This document shows positions 15,255-24,365 of a DNA stretch of 64,000 nt, one piece after another. Origin of the DNA: Anaerolineales bacterium (GTDB lineage: Bacteria > Chloroflexota > Anaerolineae > Anaerolineales > UBA11579); assembly GCA_021463845.1 (NCBI GenBank), contig JAJTXV010000005.1, forward strand, positions 1 through 64,000, written 5' to 3'. The translations under genes and the position numbers were made by a program. The notes beneath the pieces are model-generated. The model was not told where the DNA came from. It searched no databases and saw nothing but the letters and a program-made list of their open reading frames with translations. How positions within the stretch are numbered: the stretch's first letter is position 1; each line of letters begins with the position of its first letter.

Positions 15255-16487
15255 TTACCTGCGCGCCAGCACCACTTCAATGGAGCCAGGCGTGATCGAC
15301 AGGATCTGTACTCCGCTGGGCAGCTCGGCTGCCTCTGGTTCCAGCAAGTGCGTGCCCAGCGCCAGGCCGTTCACATCCACCACCAGGCGGATATCGGCCG
15401 GCGACAGGTTCTGCAGGACAGACAGCGGGCCGGAGATGATAACGCTTACACTCTCCGGCGAGAGGGTCGCCGTGCGGTTGCTGGCCAGCCCCACCACTTC
15501 GACATCCAGGTTGAGCAGCACGCTGCTCTCCACCGGCGCAATGCCAATGGTCACTTGCACGTCCTGCTCTTCGCTGACCACGATCACACCCGGCGGCAGG
15601 TCCAGCAGCAAGCGCGTCTCCAGGTCATCGTTCAAGTTGGTCAAGTCCAGCGGCAGCGTGCTGACAAAGCCAGGCAGATCGGCCACCACCTGCGGGTCAG
15701 CCGAGAACAGCGTCACCACCGGTGGAGACACAGAAATATCCGTGACGCGGAAGCCGCTGGCCGGCTGCCCGATCGTTTCGACCTTGACGGCCACATCTCG
15801 GTAGCCGCCGGACTGCAGAATGCTGACTTCCAGCCGGGCTTCAGCCGGCTCGATGGTCAGGCCGCTCAGCACCACGCCGTTGGCGTCCACCGCGCGCAGC
15901 GGCACATTGACGCTGATCGATTCGCGCGCCTGGTTGATATCCAGCGGCGCCTGCAGCCCGGCCACCTGGGCCATCAGGCTCATCGGGCCGATCACCGTGG
16001 CGCTGGTCGGCTCCAGCGTGACGCCATCAAGCTGGAAGCCCAGCGCCAGCTGGCCCTGCAGCTGAGCCGTGATGGGCACATCCCTTACGGCCCGCGGTTC
16101 CAGCGTAACTTGCACCTGCATGGGCGAGAGGCTGACCACGCGTATTGGCCGCAGGTCTGACTCGATCTCGATCTCAACCGTGTGCTCGCCTTCGGTCAAC
16201 CCGGTCAGATCAATATACGCGCTGAGCGGGCGCGGCTGCGCCGTGAGCTGTTGCCACAGCGAGCTGGGCGCGCCCAGACGCACGCTGACCTCGGCCGGCG
16301 GCGAGCCGATCAGCAGCAGGCTGGGGTCCAGCCCGCGCACTTCCAGCGCCAGCGGCGCCGGGTAATCACGCACCTCATTCGGGTCCGCCGCCACCACGGC
16401 CGACATCCACACCGCGAACGCCAGCAGAAACGCCAGCGTCAGCGTGCCGATGTTGGACCACAGGCGTTGCAGCAAGAGGCGCAGCAT
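15255..16487 (-). CDS. cdaR: YbbR-domain protein CdaR
   Basis: A 410-residue membrane-anchored protein: one N-terminal helix (about residues 8-34) and then repeated YbbR domains outside the membrane (each with a PxxVxVxGP-type strand, for example LEPTSATVIGPMSLMAQV and LSPESVSVIISGPLSVL). In Firmicutes CdaR regulates the diadenylate cyclase CdaA. Here it overlaps the cdaA stop by one base, which preserves the classical cdaA-cdaR pair and supports the same role. It is followed by der. Confidence 0.93.
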   Translation of the reverse strand: MLRLLLQRLWSNIGTLTLAFLLAFAVWMSAVVAADPNEVRDYPAPLALEVRGLDPSLLLIGSPPAEVSVRLGAPSSLWQQLTAQPRPLSAYIDLTGLTEGEHTVEIEIESDLRPIRVVSLSPMQVQVTLEPRAVRDVPITAQLQGQLALGFQLDGVTLEPTSATVIGPMSLMAQVAGLQAPLDINQARESISVNVPLRAVDANGVVLSGLTIEPAEARLEVSILQSGGYRDVAVKVETIGQPASGFRVTDISVSPPVVTLFSADPQVVADLPGFVSTLPLDLTNLNDDLETRLLLDLPPGVIVVSEEQDVQVTIGIAPVESSVLLNLDVEVVGLASNRTATLSPESVSVIISGPLSVLQNLSPADIRLVVDVNGLALGTHLLEPEAAELPSGVQILSITPGSIEVVLARR

Positions 16488-17365
16488 CAGCTCTCCGACT
16501 CCTCAGGCGGTTCGGGCAGTAGGAAGGGCAAATAGCGGGCCAGGAAGCGCTCCAGCACGCTCTCCGATTCCACCGGGCGATAGAAGGCGCGCAACACGCC
16601 TTCCAGGCGCTCGCGGCCTAGCCGCTGGATCATTCGGCCGCCGAAGGCTACCGAGATGGCGCCGGTCTCTTCGGAGACCACCAGCGCCACCGCATCGCTG
16701 ATCTCCGAGGTGCCCAGGGCGGCGCGGTGGCGCAGGCCCATGCGCCGCTCGGCGCTCTCCGACAGCACACCGCTGGAGGAGAGCGGCATCACGCACGAAG
16801 CGCCGATGACGCGGTCATCGGCAATGATCGCCGCTCCGTCGTGCAGCGGCGTATTTGGGTAGAAGATCTGCAGCAGCAACTCCGGCGTCACCTGGGCGCC
16901 CATCGCCACGCCGGTCTCGACGTACTCTTCGAGACTGTCGAGGCGCTGCAGCACGATCAGCGCGCCGAAGCGGCGCTCGGAGAGGCGGATGGCAGCGTGC
17001 GCCAGCGACTGGATCACATCCCGTCCTGCCCCCTGGCGGTTGCGGCCGCTCAGGATGGTGCTGGCGCGCCCAAAGCGCTCCAGCACCCGGCGGATCTCGG
17101 GGGCGAAGATGACTGGGATGGCCACCAGGATGGCGGGCACCGAGTTGCGCACCAGCCATGAGAAGGCCGGCAACTCGAATATGACGGTGAACAGGCTGAT
17201 GACCACATACAGCAGCAGGAAACCGCGCAGCAGCACCATGGCGCGCGTATTGCGAATGAACAGCAGCACCGCAAAAATGATGAGCGTCACCAGCGCCAGG
17301 TCCACAAAGCTGGCCAGGCTGAGGCGTTGCAGAATAAAAGTGAGCTCGTCAAAAAGATTACGCAT
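16487..17365 (-). CDS. cdaA: Diadenylate cyclase CdaA (c-di-AMP synthase)
   Basis: A 292-residue protein that makes cyclic di-AMP from two ATP. Three N-terminal membrane helices (to about residue 90) precede a DisA_N (DAC) domain with the catalytic PLHDGAAII motif near residue 175 and the RHRAALG motif near residue 212. Cyclic di-AMP controls potassium, osmolyte and cell-wall balance. It starts 3 bases after the coaE stop and overlaps cdaR by one base. All catalytic motifs are intact. Confidence 0.96.
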   Translation of the reverse strand: MRNLFDELTFILQRLSLASFVDLALVTLIIFAVLLFIRNTRAMVLLRGFLLLYVVISLFTVIFELPAFSWLVRNSVPAILVAIPVIFAPEIRRVLERFGRASTILSGRNRQGAGRDVIQSLAHAAIRLSERRFGALIVLQRLDSLEEYVETGVAMGAQVTPELLLQIFYPNTPLHDGAAIIADDRVIGASCVMPLSSSGVLSESAERRMGLRHRAALGTSEISDAVALVVSEETGAISVAFGGRMIQRLGRERLEGVLRAFYRPVESESVLERFLARYLPFLLPEPPEESES

Positions 17366-17368
17366 AGC

Positions 17369-18517
17369 TTAGATCGGCCGCAGCACCCTGTCGGCCCGTA
17401 GTTGCTTGAACAACATCACACTGCCTGCCGTGGCAGACTCTTGCGCAGCTTCCTGCCAGGCGCCCACGCTCAGTTCGCTCGGCAGACGCTCCTCGTAGCC
17501 CAGGCCCAGCCACAGGTCGCGCTGGGCGGCCAGCGCCGGGGCCACGAACAACAGGATCACCTCACACTGCAGCTCACGCGAAGCCTGCTCGACCTCGCTC
17601 ACCAGAAAAGGCACATACTCACCGTGCAGCAAACCGCGCTCGAGATAAAAGTCATCCACCCGCGCCACCAGGTTCTCCACCTTCCAACCCAGCAGTGCCT
17701 TGAGCCCATCCAACGTATGCAGAAGCAGGAAGGCCTTCTCGCCGAACGCATTGACCACCTGGCTGGGCTGCAGCTTGCCCGTGCCGTTGTTGGCATTGAT
17801 GAAGCCGGCAATGTCCTCGGCCTGGCGCGGGCGGGCGCGCATGACCTGCATGCCGTTGGCCAGCCCGGCCGTCACCGCCCCGCGCAGGCGGGTCGGCAGC
17901 GTCTCGCCCGTGGCCTGCGGGAACAACTTGCGCCAGGCGTCCTTGACCTGCTGCCAGGTCTGCTCGATCGAAGCGCTGTTGTCGATAACGGTATCGGCCT
18001 GGGAAGCTTTTTCGGCCTGCGAGGACTGGTTGGCCATGCGCTTGCGCGCCTCGTCCAGGTCCATGCCGCGCTTCTGCTTCAGCCGCGCCAGCTGCACGGC
18101 CTCATCCGCGGTCACCACCCAGATCACATCACAGGCCTCGCGCAGCGGTGATTCAAGCAGCTTGATGGCTTCGATGACGATGACTTGGTGCGGGCTCAGC
18201 CGCGCCAGATGCGCCACTCCCTCGCGCACGATGGGGTGAATAATGCCTTCGAGCAGCTTGAGCGCCTGCGGATCTGAGAACACGATCTGGCCTAGCTTCT
18301 TGCGGTCGATCTCGCCGTCAGTTTTAAGGATGTATTTGCCAAAGCTCTGCACCACTGCCGCATAGCCCGGGCCGTTCTGTTCGATGGCCCGGTGCGAGAG
18401 GGCATCGGCATCAATGCCGAACGCGCCGGCATGCTCCAGCATGCGGCGCACCACGCTCTTGCCGGTGGCAATGTTGCCAGTCAGGCCAATCACGAACTTG
18501 CCGGGCCAGGCGCCCAT
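17369..18517 (-). CDS. coaE: Dephospho-CoA kinase fused to a GNAT-like domain
   Basis: Catalyses the last step of coenzyme A synthesis, phosphorylating dephospho-CoA. Residues 1-200 are a complete CoaE, with P-loop GLTGNIATGKSVV, the DADALSHRAIEQNGPGY lid and the EAIKLLESPLREACDVIWVV strand. Residues about 215-382 are an extra domain with GNAT acetyltransferase style (MRARPRQAEDIAGFIN at its start, LFVAPALAAQRDLWLGLGYEE near the end). Typical CoaE is only about 200 residues, so this is a fusion. GNAT enzymes use acyl-CoA, which makes the pairing thematically sensible, but no acceptor is known. It overlaps the kbl stop by one base (TAATG). Confidence 0.9.
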   Translation of the reverse strand: MGAWPGKFVIGLTGNIATGKSVVRRMLEHAGAFGIDADALSHRAIEQNGPGYAAVVQSFGKYILKTDGEIDRKKLGQIVFSDPQALKLLEGIIHPIVREGVAHLARLSPHQVIVIEAIKLLESPLREACDVIWVVTADEAVQLARLKQKRGMDLDEARKRMANQSSQAEKASQADTVIDNSASIEQTWQQVKDAWRKLFPQATGETLPTRLRGAVTAGLANGMQVMRARPRQAEDIAGFINANNGTGKLQPSQVVNAFGEKAFLLLHTLDGLKALLGWKVENLVARVDDFYLERGLLHGEYVPFLVSEVEQASRELQCEVILLFVAPALAAQRDLWLGLGYEERLPSELSVGAWQEAAQESATAGSVMLFKQLRADRVLRPI

Positions 18518-19701
18518 TAGCTGATCACTCCCAGTTTGCGGCCCACGTCCGCAAACGCCTGCAGGCCGTGCTCCAGGTCGCTGGTGCTATGCGCCGCAGA
18601 GATCATTACGCGCAGGCGGGCTGTGCCGCGCGGCACAGTCGGATACGCAATCGCCATGGCGAACACGCCTGCCTCGAACATGGCCTTGCTGAATTGCTGG
18701 GCCAGCTGCTCGTCGCCCAGCATCACCGGCGTGATGGGGGTCACGCTCTTGCCGGTGTCAAAGCCCAAGGCCTGCATCTCTTTTTTGAAGAACTCAGTAT
18801 TAGCCCACAGCCGGTCAACCAACTCACTGGATTCCTCCAGCAGGTCCACCGCCGCCAAGCAGGCAGCCACATCCGGCACCGTCATGGCCGAGGAGAACAG
18901 GAACGGCCGGCCGCGCTGGCGCAGCCACTCCACAATGCGCGCATTGCCGGCCACCACGCCGCCCACCACCCCGAACGCTTTCGAGAAAGTGCCGACTTCG
19001 ACGTCTACCTTGCCGTGCAGATCAAAGTGGTCGACGATGCCGCGCCCGCCCTTGCCCAGCACGCCTTCGCCATGCGCATCGTCCACCATCAATATGGCGT
19101 CCGCCTGGCTGGTGACCGCATAGATATCCGGCAACGGAGCCACATCGCCGTCCATGCTGAACACGCCGTCGGTCACCACCAGGGCGCGGCGGAACTCGCC
19201 GCGCTGTTCGGCCAGCACGCGCTGCAGGTCGGCCGGGTCACAATGCTTGTAGCGGATGATGCTGGCGCCGGAAAGGCGGCTGCCGTCAATGATGCTGGCA
19301 TGGTTGAGCTCGTCAGAGAAGATGGCGTCGCCCTTGCCCACCAGGGCCGGCAGCACCGCCAGATTGGCGGTGAAGCCGGACTGCAGTGTGATGGCGGCTT
19401 CCACGCCCTTGAAGGCGGCCATACGCCGGTCCAGCTCCACATGCAGATCCATGGTGCCGGCGATGCTGCGCACTGCACCGGGGCCGAGGCCATGCGTGCG
19501 CATGGCCGCCTCGGCCGCCGCCAGCAGGCGCGGGTGGTTGGCCAGGCCCAGATAGTTGTTGGAGCAAAAGTTGAGCACGCGCTGGCCGTCTACCTGTAGC
19601 CAGGCACCCTGGGGGGAGCCCAATGTGCGGATATGGTTGTACAGGCCTGCCTCGCGCAGGGCCTGCAATTCTTCACCTATCCAGGCAAGCGTATCGGCCA
19701 T
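18517..19701 (-). CDS. kbl: Glycine C-acetyltransferase / alpha-oxoamine synthase
   Basis: A 394-residue PLP enzyme of the alpha-oxoamine synthase family. It condenses glycine (or alanine) with an acyl-CoA; Kbl splits 2-amino-3-oxobutyrate to glycine and acetyl-CoA. Visible motifs are [26 protein letters not shown]-type ([17 protein letters not shown]), the [11 protein letters not shown] Asp-His pair, and the PLP Lys in [12 protein letters not shown]. No threonine dehydrogenase gene is adjacent, so a BioF-like or other acyl specificity cannot be excluded. GAAGGAG precedes the ATG. It heads the operon kbl-coaE-cdaA-cdaR-der. Confidence 0.9.
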   Translation of the reverse strand: MADTLAWIGEELQALREAGLYNHIRTLGSPQGAWLQVDGQRVLNFCSNNYLGLANHPRLLAAAEAAMRTHGLGPGAVRSIAGTMDLHVELDRRMAAFKGVEAAITLQSGFTANLAVLPALVGKGDAIFSDELNHASIIDGSRLSGASIIRYKHCDPADLQRVLAEQRGEFRRALVVTDGVFSMDGDVAPLPDIYAVTSQADAILMVDDAHGEGVLGKGGRGIVDHFDLHGKVDVEVGTFSKAFGVVGGVVAGNARIVEWLRQRGRPFLFSSAMTVPDVAACLAAVDLLEESSELVDRLWANTEFFKKEMQALGFDTGKSVTPITPVMLGDEQLAQQFSKAMFEAGVFAMAIAYPTVPRGTARLRVMISAAHSTSDLEHGLQAFADVGRKLGVIS

Positions 19702-19861
19702 TGAGCTCCTTCATCTATATGAGATTAAACTCGCGCCGTAGGGTTGCGACGCGCGCTTGTGACAATTCTTATTATACGCTCAGGCACTCATCCCCGCCTG
19801 CGCACGGCGGCCTGCGGCTAAATCTGCGCTTAAAAACTGCGGCCAGTATAATCACAGCGTC

Positions 19862-20872
19862 ATGCGCAAGTTGTTCATCGGGCTCATGCTGCTCCTGGGG
19901 GTCTTGTTCGCCCTCAACCATTTCACCCAGTTGGACGCCATTCTGCAAGTGCTGCAGCGCAGTGATTGGCGCTTCATCGGCCTGGCGCTGCTGTTCATCG
20001 CTGCCTGGCTGCTGTGCACCGCCGCCACCTACCAGGCCGTCTTCGCCGCCCTGGGCGTCGAGCGCCCGGTGGCCCCACTGGTGCCGTTGGCGGCCGCCGC
20101 CAACTTCGTCAATGTAGTGGCGCCTTCCATGGGCATGAGCGGCATGGCCGTGCTCATCTCAGACGCCCGGCGCCGCCGCCTGCCGCCGGCCCACGCCACC
20201 GTGGCCGGGGCACTGTTCGTTCTCTTCGAGTACGCCGGCTTCGCGCTGTACCTGGTGCTGGGCCTGATCGTGCTCTTCCGCCGTGACGACATTACCGGCC
20301 CGGAGCTGGCCGCCTCTGGCGTGCTGGCCGTGATGACCGCCATCCTGCTGGTCATCCTCTACCTGGGCATGCGCGCCCCCAACGCGCTGGGCCGCTTTCT
20401 GCGCTGGATCGCCCGCACCACCAACAAGCTCAGCGGGCTGGTCACCAAACGTGACGCCATCTCTGAAGAGCGCGCCGAGAAATTCGCCCACGACATTGCC
20501 GAGGGCCTGCACTCCGCCCGCCAGCCGCGCAAGCTGCTCAAGCCGCTTTTTTACGCGCTGCTCAGCAAGGGCATGCTGCTGTGCGTGATGACAACTGTAT
20601 TCCTGGCCTTCCAAGTGCCGCTGTCCATCGGCACGTTGATCGCCGGCTTTGCCATCGCCTATCTGTTTCTCATCGTCTCGCCGACCCCGGCCGGGGTCGG
20701 CGTGGTCGAAGGCGTGCTGACCTTGACATTGTCTTCCATGTTCGTGCCGCTCGAGCAAGCCGCGGTCATCACGCTCAGTTATCGCGTGCTCACCTTCTGG
20801 CTGCCGCTGCTGTTTGGCTTCCTCAGCTTCCAGTTCCTGCAAATTCGCAGGCCATTTCCCTCCAGCTCTTAA
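19862..20872 (+). CDS. Flippase-like membrane protein (UPF0104 / lysylphosphatidylglycerol synthase TM family)
   Basis: A 336-residue protein with about eight membrane helices. The conserved block FVNVVAPSMGMSGMAVLISD (about residue 85) and the late SPTPAGVGVVEGVL motif (about residue 280) define the UPF0104/AglD family. Members move lipid-linked or lipid substrates across the membrane, or form the membrane part of MprF. No soluble synthase domain is attached. TATAAT at 19847-19852 ends 9 bases before the ATG and there is no ribosome site, so the mRNA is probably leaderless. It is divergent from kbl. Confidence 0.9.
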   Translation: MRKLFIGLMLLLGVLFALNHFTQLDAILQVLQRSDWRFIGLALLFIAAWLLCTAATYQAVFAALGVERPVAPLVPLAAAANFVNVVAPSMGMSGMAVLISDARRRRLPPAHATVAGALFVLFEYAGFALYLVLGLIVLFRRDDITGPELAASGVLAVMTAILLVILYLGMRAPNALGRFLRWIARTTNKLSGLVTKRDAISEERAEKFAHDIAEGLHSARQPRKLLKPLFYALLSKGMLLCVMTTVFLAFQVPLSIGTLIAGFAIAYLFLIVSPTPAGVGVVEGVLTLTLSSMFVPLEQAAVITLSYRVLTFWLPLLFGFLSFQFLQIRRPFPSSS

Positions 20873-20923
20873 CTTTCGCCGTGAACATGGTAAAATGTGC
20901 CGCTCAACCGTTCTTGTGGTTTG

Positions 20924-21018
<95 letters not shown>

Positions 21019-21027
21019 AAACATAAC

Positions 21028-21118
21028 GGGGAGGTCGCATAGCCCGGTCTAGTGCGCCCGCCTGCTAAGTGGGTTCCGGAGGTTTCTCCGGACGAGGGTT
21101 CAAATCCCTCCCTCCCCG
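21028..21118 (+). tRNA. tRNA-Ser (anticodon GCT)
   Basis: Class II cloverleaf of 91 nt directly after tRNA-Ser(TGA). Acceptor GGGGAGG pairs with CCTCCCC, the anticodon loop is CTGCTAA, and the long variable arm contains TTCCGGAGGTTTCTCCGGA. Discriminator G; no CCA is encoded. Confidence 0.95.
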
Positions 21119-21310
21119 CCTGGAATTGTCCGCGTGAAGCGGTACAATTCGCCGCCGAGTCAGAAAAGCAGTGGTCTGACTTAACAACCAATGTGAGGTC
21201 TAAAACGCCTCCCTACTTGATCAACCGCAGCGCGCAGTTTGCGCAGCAAACTGCAAAGCGTGAGGCGGTTTGAGACTTGTAGAAAATGAGGCCTAAACCG
21301 CCTCACGCTA

Positions 21311-21383
21311 GCTCTCGTAGCTCAGTGGATAGAGCACTTGCTTGCGGAGCAAGGGGTCGCGTGTTCGAGTCGCGCCGAGAGCG
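21311..21383 (+). tRNA. tRNA-Arg (anticodon GCG)
   Basis: A 73-nt cloverleaf: acceptor GCTCTCG / CGAGAGC, D arm GCTC / GAGC, anticodon stem CTTGC / GCAAG with loop TTGCGGA, T arm GCGTG / CGCGC. Bases 34-36 are GCG, which reads CGC and CGU. Most bacteria use ACG (read as inosine) for this box, so the anticodon is uncommon. Confidence 0.92.
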
Positions 21384-21387
21384 CTAG

Positions 21388-21477
21388 GCTGCATCACAAA
21401 GTGATGCAGCCTCTGTAGATTGCTGCGCAATCTACACCGCCAAAAGCCGCCGTATAACGGCGGCTTTTGATTTAACA
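21388..21477 (+). repeat. Repeat-terminator module, copy 1
   Basis: Contains GCTGCATCACAAAGTGATGCAGC, then TGTAGATTGCTGCGCAATCTACA, then an AAAAGCCGCC / GGCGGCTTTT hairpin with T run (21442-21468). The hairpin is a good terminator for the tRNA cluster. The module is repeated 30 bases later. Confidence 0.7.
21442..21468 (+). terminator. Terminator after the tRNA cluster
   Basis: Stem AAAAGCCGCCGT / ACGGCGGCTTTT ahead of GATTT, 58 bases after tRNA-Arg. Confidence 0.75.
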
Positions 21478-21507
21478 ATCATGATAGGCTACGCTGCTAC
21501 GCACAGC

Positions 21508-21601
21508 GTCCGTTGCATCACTTCGTGATGCAAGCCTTTGTAGATTGCTGCGCAATCTACACCGCCAAAAACCGCCGTACAACGGCGGTTTTTGGTTTAA
21601 C
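21508..21601 (+). repeat. Repeat-terminator module, copy 2
   Basis: Near-duplicate of copy 1: GTTGCATCACTTCGTGATGCAA, then the same TGTAGATTGCTGCGCAATCTACA core, then a hairpin AAAAACCGCC / GGCGGTTTTT (21567-21594). The hairpin arms differ from copy 1 by compensating changes (GCC/GGC to ACC/GGT), so the stem is kept. Confidence 0.65.
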
Positions 21602-21663
21602 TGCCCATTTGGCAGGCTTCCTGCAATTGGGAACCAAAGACTGTACAATCGAGTCAACTCTGT

Positions 21664-22923
21664 ATGACCTTCAGCTCCGATTCCCAACCCACCCAGCCGA
21701 TCAGACGCAGCCCCATAGCGCCCACCCGCCCGCAGCCTGGCGGCCGGCCGCGCCCCGGCAGTGGCGGCCAGCCACCTCGCCGCCAAAAGCCAGACAAGGC
21801 CCAGCGCTTCGCCTGGCTGCGCGCCCCCTGGGTGGCCGTTGCGCTCTGCCTGCTGGCCGCCCTGCTGATCGTCAGCTCGGCCAGTGCGGCCGTCGGCTGG
21901 AGCGAGGGCCGCACCATCATGCACGCCACCGCCACCATGCAGGCCGGCATGTACATGTTGGAGCAGTACAACCTGGCCATGGAAGACATGACTGCCGGCC
22001 GCTACGACCTGGCCCGCCAGCGTCTGGAATTCATCTACCAACAGAACCAGCGCTTCCTCGATACGGGTGTCAAGCTGATCGAAGTCCTGCAGATCCTGCA
22101 AAGCACGCCCGAGGCGCCAACCGCCGCGCCCTTCCAGGCCAGCCCCACTCCCACGGTGGACCCGCGCCCCAAGGAGCAGCTACTCCAGGCCGCCCGCCAG
22201 AGTTTTGTAGCCCGCGAGTGGAGCGCGGTCATTGACGCGCTGCTGGCCCTGCGCAAAGCTGATCCGAACTATTTCACCGCCGACGTAGACGGCATGCTGT
22301 ACGCCGCACTGCGCAACCGCGGCGTTCAGCACATCACCCAGCAGGGCCTGTTCGAGCCAGGTCTATATGATTTCTCGCTGGCCGAGAACTTCGGCCCGCT
22401 GGATGCCCAGGCCAACAACTACCGCCAGTGGGCGCGTCTGTACCTGTATGGCAATGCCTTCTGGCTCGCCTACCCGCAGGACGCGGCCTACTACTACGGC
22501 CAACTGGTCGGCATGGCGCCTGACCTGCGTGACGCCCAGGGCAACTCTGCCTTTTATCGCTACTGGCAGTCACTGGTGCACTGGGCTGACAGCCTGGCCA
22601 CCGAAGACACCTGGTGCGAAGCCAGCGAAGCCTACCAGCAGGCGCTGGCCGCCCGCAATGATGCCGGCCTGCAGCCCACCGCCGAATACGCCTACCTGGA
22701 GTGTCTTGGCCCCAGCGCTACGCCTACCGCCACCAGCACGATTACGCGCACTCCCACCGGCACCGGGCTGGCGACGGCTACCGGGTTGGCCACGGCCACC
22801 GAGACGCCAGCCGTCCCCGACACGGCCACGATGACCGAAACGCCCACCGTCACCTTCACGCCGTCAATGACGTTCACGCCATCGCCCACGCTCACGCCTG
22901 AACCGCCGACCGCAACGCCATGA
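21664..22923 (+). CDS. Membrane-anchored protein with helical repeat domain and Thr/Pro-rich tail
   Basis: A 419-residue protein. Residues 1-50 are a Pro/Arg/Gly-rich cytoplasmic leader, one membrane helix follows (about 57-79), and residues about 85-345 form a helical, Tyr/Ala-rich outer domain with TPR-like spacing (LEQYNLAMEDMTAGRYDLA, WSAVIDALLALRKADPNYF). Residues 350-419 are a low-complexity tail of TPT/TAT/TETP repeats. Thr/Pro tails of this kind are common on Chloroflexota surface proteins. It overlaps the following LCP gene by four bases (ATGATG), which suggests a shared role at the cell wall. TACAAT lies at 21644-21649. Function is not known. Confidence 0.7.
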   Translation: MTFSSDSQPTQPIRRSPIAPTRPQPGGRPRPGSGGQPPRRQKPDKAQRFAWLRAPWVAVALCLLAALLIVSSASAAVGWSEGRTIMHATATMQAGMYMLEQYNLAMEDMTAGRYDLARQRLEFIYQQNQRFLDTGVKLIEVLQILQSTPEAPTAAPFQASPTPTVDPRPKEQLLQAARQSFVAREWSAVIDALLALRKADPNYFTADVDGMLYAALRNRGVQHITQQGLFEPGLYDFSLAENFGPLDAQANNYRQWARLYLYGNAFWLAYPQDAAYYYGQLVGMAPDLRDAQGNSAFYRYWQSLVHWADSLATEDTWCEASEAYQQALAARNDAGLQPTAEYAYLECLGPSATPTATSTITRTPTGTGLATATGLATATETPAVPDTATMTETPTVTFTPSMTFTPSPTLTPEPPTATP

Positions 22924-24311
22924 TGCGCCGTCTTAATCCACTCCCGTTCATCCGCGCCAACCGCCGCGTCGCACTGATCGGCCTGATGCTGTTCATCGCC
23001 TTGGCGGCGGTCGCGATCCCCACCGCCTATTCGTGGTCACTGTATTTTGGCTCCGCGCCTACGGGTCTGTTCGGCCTGCCCAACATTGCCGCCGGTACTA
23101 CCGAGCAACAGGTGGACGCGCAGGACATCGCCCAGGGCAGCCCGGATATTGTGCTGCCTCCCGCCTGGGATGGCGCTGAGCGCGTCACCATCCTCATCAT
23201 GGGGCTCGACTATCGCGACTGGTCAGCCGGTGAAGGCCCCTCGCGCACCGATTCGATGATGCTGCTCAGCGTGGACCCTGTCAGCAAGACCGCTGGCATG
23301 CTCTCGATCCCGCGTGACCTGTGGGCGGTCATCCCCGGCTTCACACCCAACAAGATCAACACGGCCTATTACTTCGGCGAGCTCTACAAAGTGCCCGGCG
23401 GCGGCCCCGAGCTGGCCCGCCGCACCGTCGAACAAACCATCGGCGTGCCGATCGACTACTACGCCCAGATCGACTTCAGCGCCTTCATCCGCTTCATTGA
23501 CCTGCTTGGCGGCGTGAAAATAGATGTGCCTGAGCGCATTCTCATCGACCCGCTTGGGGAGCGCGCCCCGCTGCATCTGCAGCCCGGCATCCAAGTCCTC
23601 CCCGGTGATCTGGCGCTCGCCTATGCCCGTGACCGTTATTCCGGCGGAGGTGACTTCGCTCGTGCCCAGCGCCAGCAGCAGATCGTGCTTGGCATCCGTG
23701 ACCGCATCATGGAGTTCAACCTGCTGCCCGGCTTGGTAGCCAATGCGCCCGCCATCTACGCCGAACTCTCCAGCGGGATCCGCACCAACCTCAGCCTGAC
23801 GGATGCGATCCAGCTGGCCGTTCTGGCTGCCCAGATCCCGCGCGCCGAGATCGCCTATGGCGTGATCGGCGAGCAGGACATCATCTACGGCAGATCGCCG
23901 GATGATCTGGCCATCCTGATCCCCGTTCCAGACCGGATCCATGCGCTGCGCGACAGCATTTTCACCAACGGGGCGCTCAGCCCACTGACGCCCGGCAGCC
24001 CGGCCGAACGCATGGCCGCCGAGGCGCCCGTGATCGGCATTCAGGATGGCAGCGGCAGCAGCAGCCTGGCTGCCCGCACGCAGGAGTACCTGAACACCCT
24101 CGGCGCCCAGGTCGTGCAGGTCTTCAGCGGCCCGGCCAGCAGCCAAACCGTGCTGGTCGATCACACTGGCAATCCGCACACGCTCAGCTTCCTGGCCGAG
24201 CTCATGGGCATCCCCAGCAGCCGCATCCTGCACGAATTCGATCCCAGCCACGCTTACGAGGTCGAGATTCGCCTCGGCAGCGACTGGGCCAATAACAATT
24301 CGCTCCCCTAA
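22920..24311 (+). CDS. LytR-CpsA-Psr (LCP) family protein
   Basis: A 463-residue membrane protein. One N-terminal helix (about residues 16-37) is followed by the LCP domain at about 85-260: VTILIMGLDYRDW, the Arg/Asp pair in SRTDSMMLLSVDP, SIPRDLWAVIPGFTPNKIN and ARDRYSGGGDFARAQRQQQI. A LytR C-terminal domain follows (about 365-460). LCP enzymes transfer glycopolymers from undecaprenyl carriers to peptidoglycan or proteins. The conserved Arg and Asp residues that bind the pyrophosphate lipid are present. It overlaps the upstream Thr/Pro-tail gene by four bases and ends 54 bases before surE. Confidence 0.93.
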   Translation: MMRRLNPLPFIRANRRVALIGLMLFIALAAVAIPTAYSWSLYFGSAPTGLFGLPNIAAGTTEQQVDAQDIAQGSPDIVLPPAWDGAERVTILIMGLDYRDWSAGEGPSRTDSMMLLSVDPVSKTAGMLSIPRDLWAVIPGFTPNKINTAYYFGELYKVPGGGPELARRTVEQTIGVPIDYYAQIDFSAFIRFIDLLGGVKIDVPERILIDPLGERAPLHLQPGIQVLPGDLALAYARDRYSGGGDFARAQRQQQIVLGIRDRIMEFNLLPGLVANAPAIYAELSSGIRTNLSLTDAIQLAVLAAQIPRAEIAYGVIGEQDIIYGRSPDDLAILIPVPDRIHALRDSIFTNGALSPLTPGSPAERMAAEAPVIGIQDGSGSSSLAARTQEYLNTLGAQVVQVFSGPASSQTVLVDHTGNPHTLSFLAELMGIPSSRILHEFDPSHAYEVEIRLGSDWANNNSLP

Positions 24312-24365
24312 CCCTTACAACTCGCAAACAGCCTGCCGCGCCGCGGCTGTTACAATTCAACGTTC

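Noticed and set aside
21388-21601. CRISPR array
   Set aside because: Only two repeat units with different lengths and internal palindromes; no regular spacers and no cas genes in the window.
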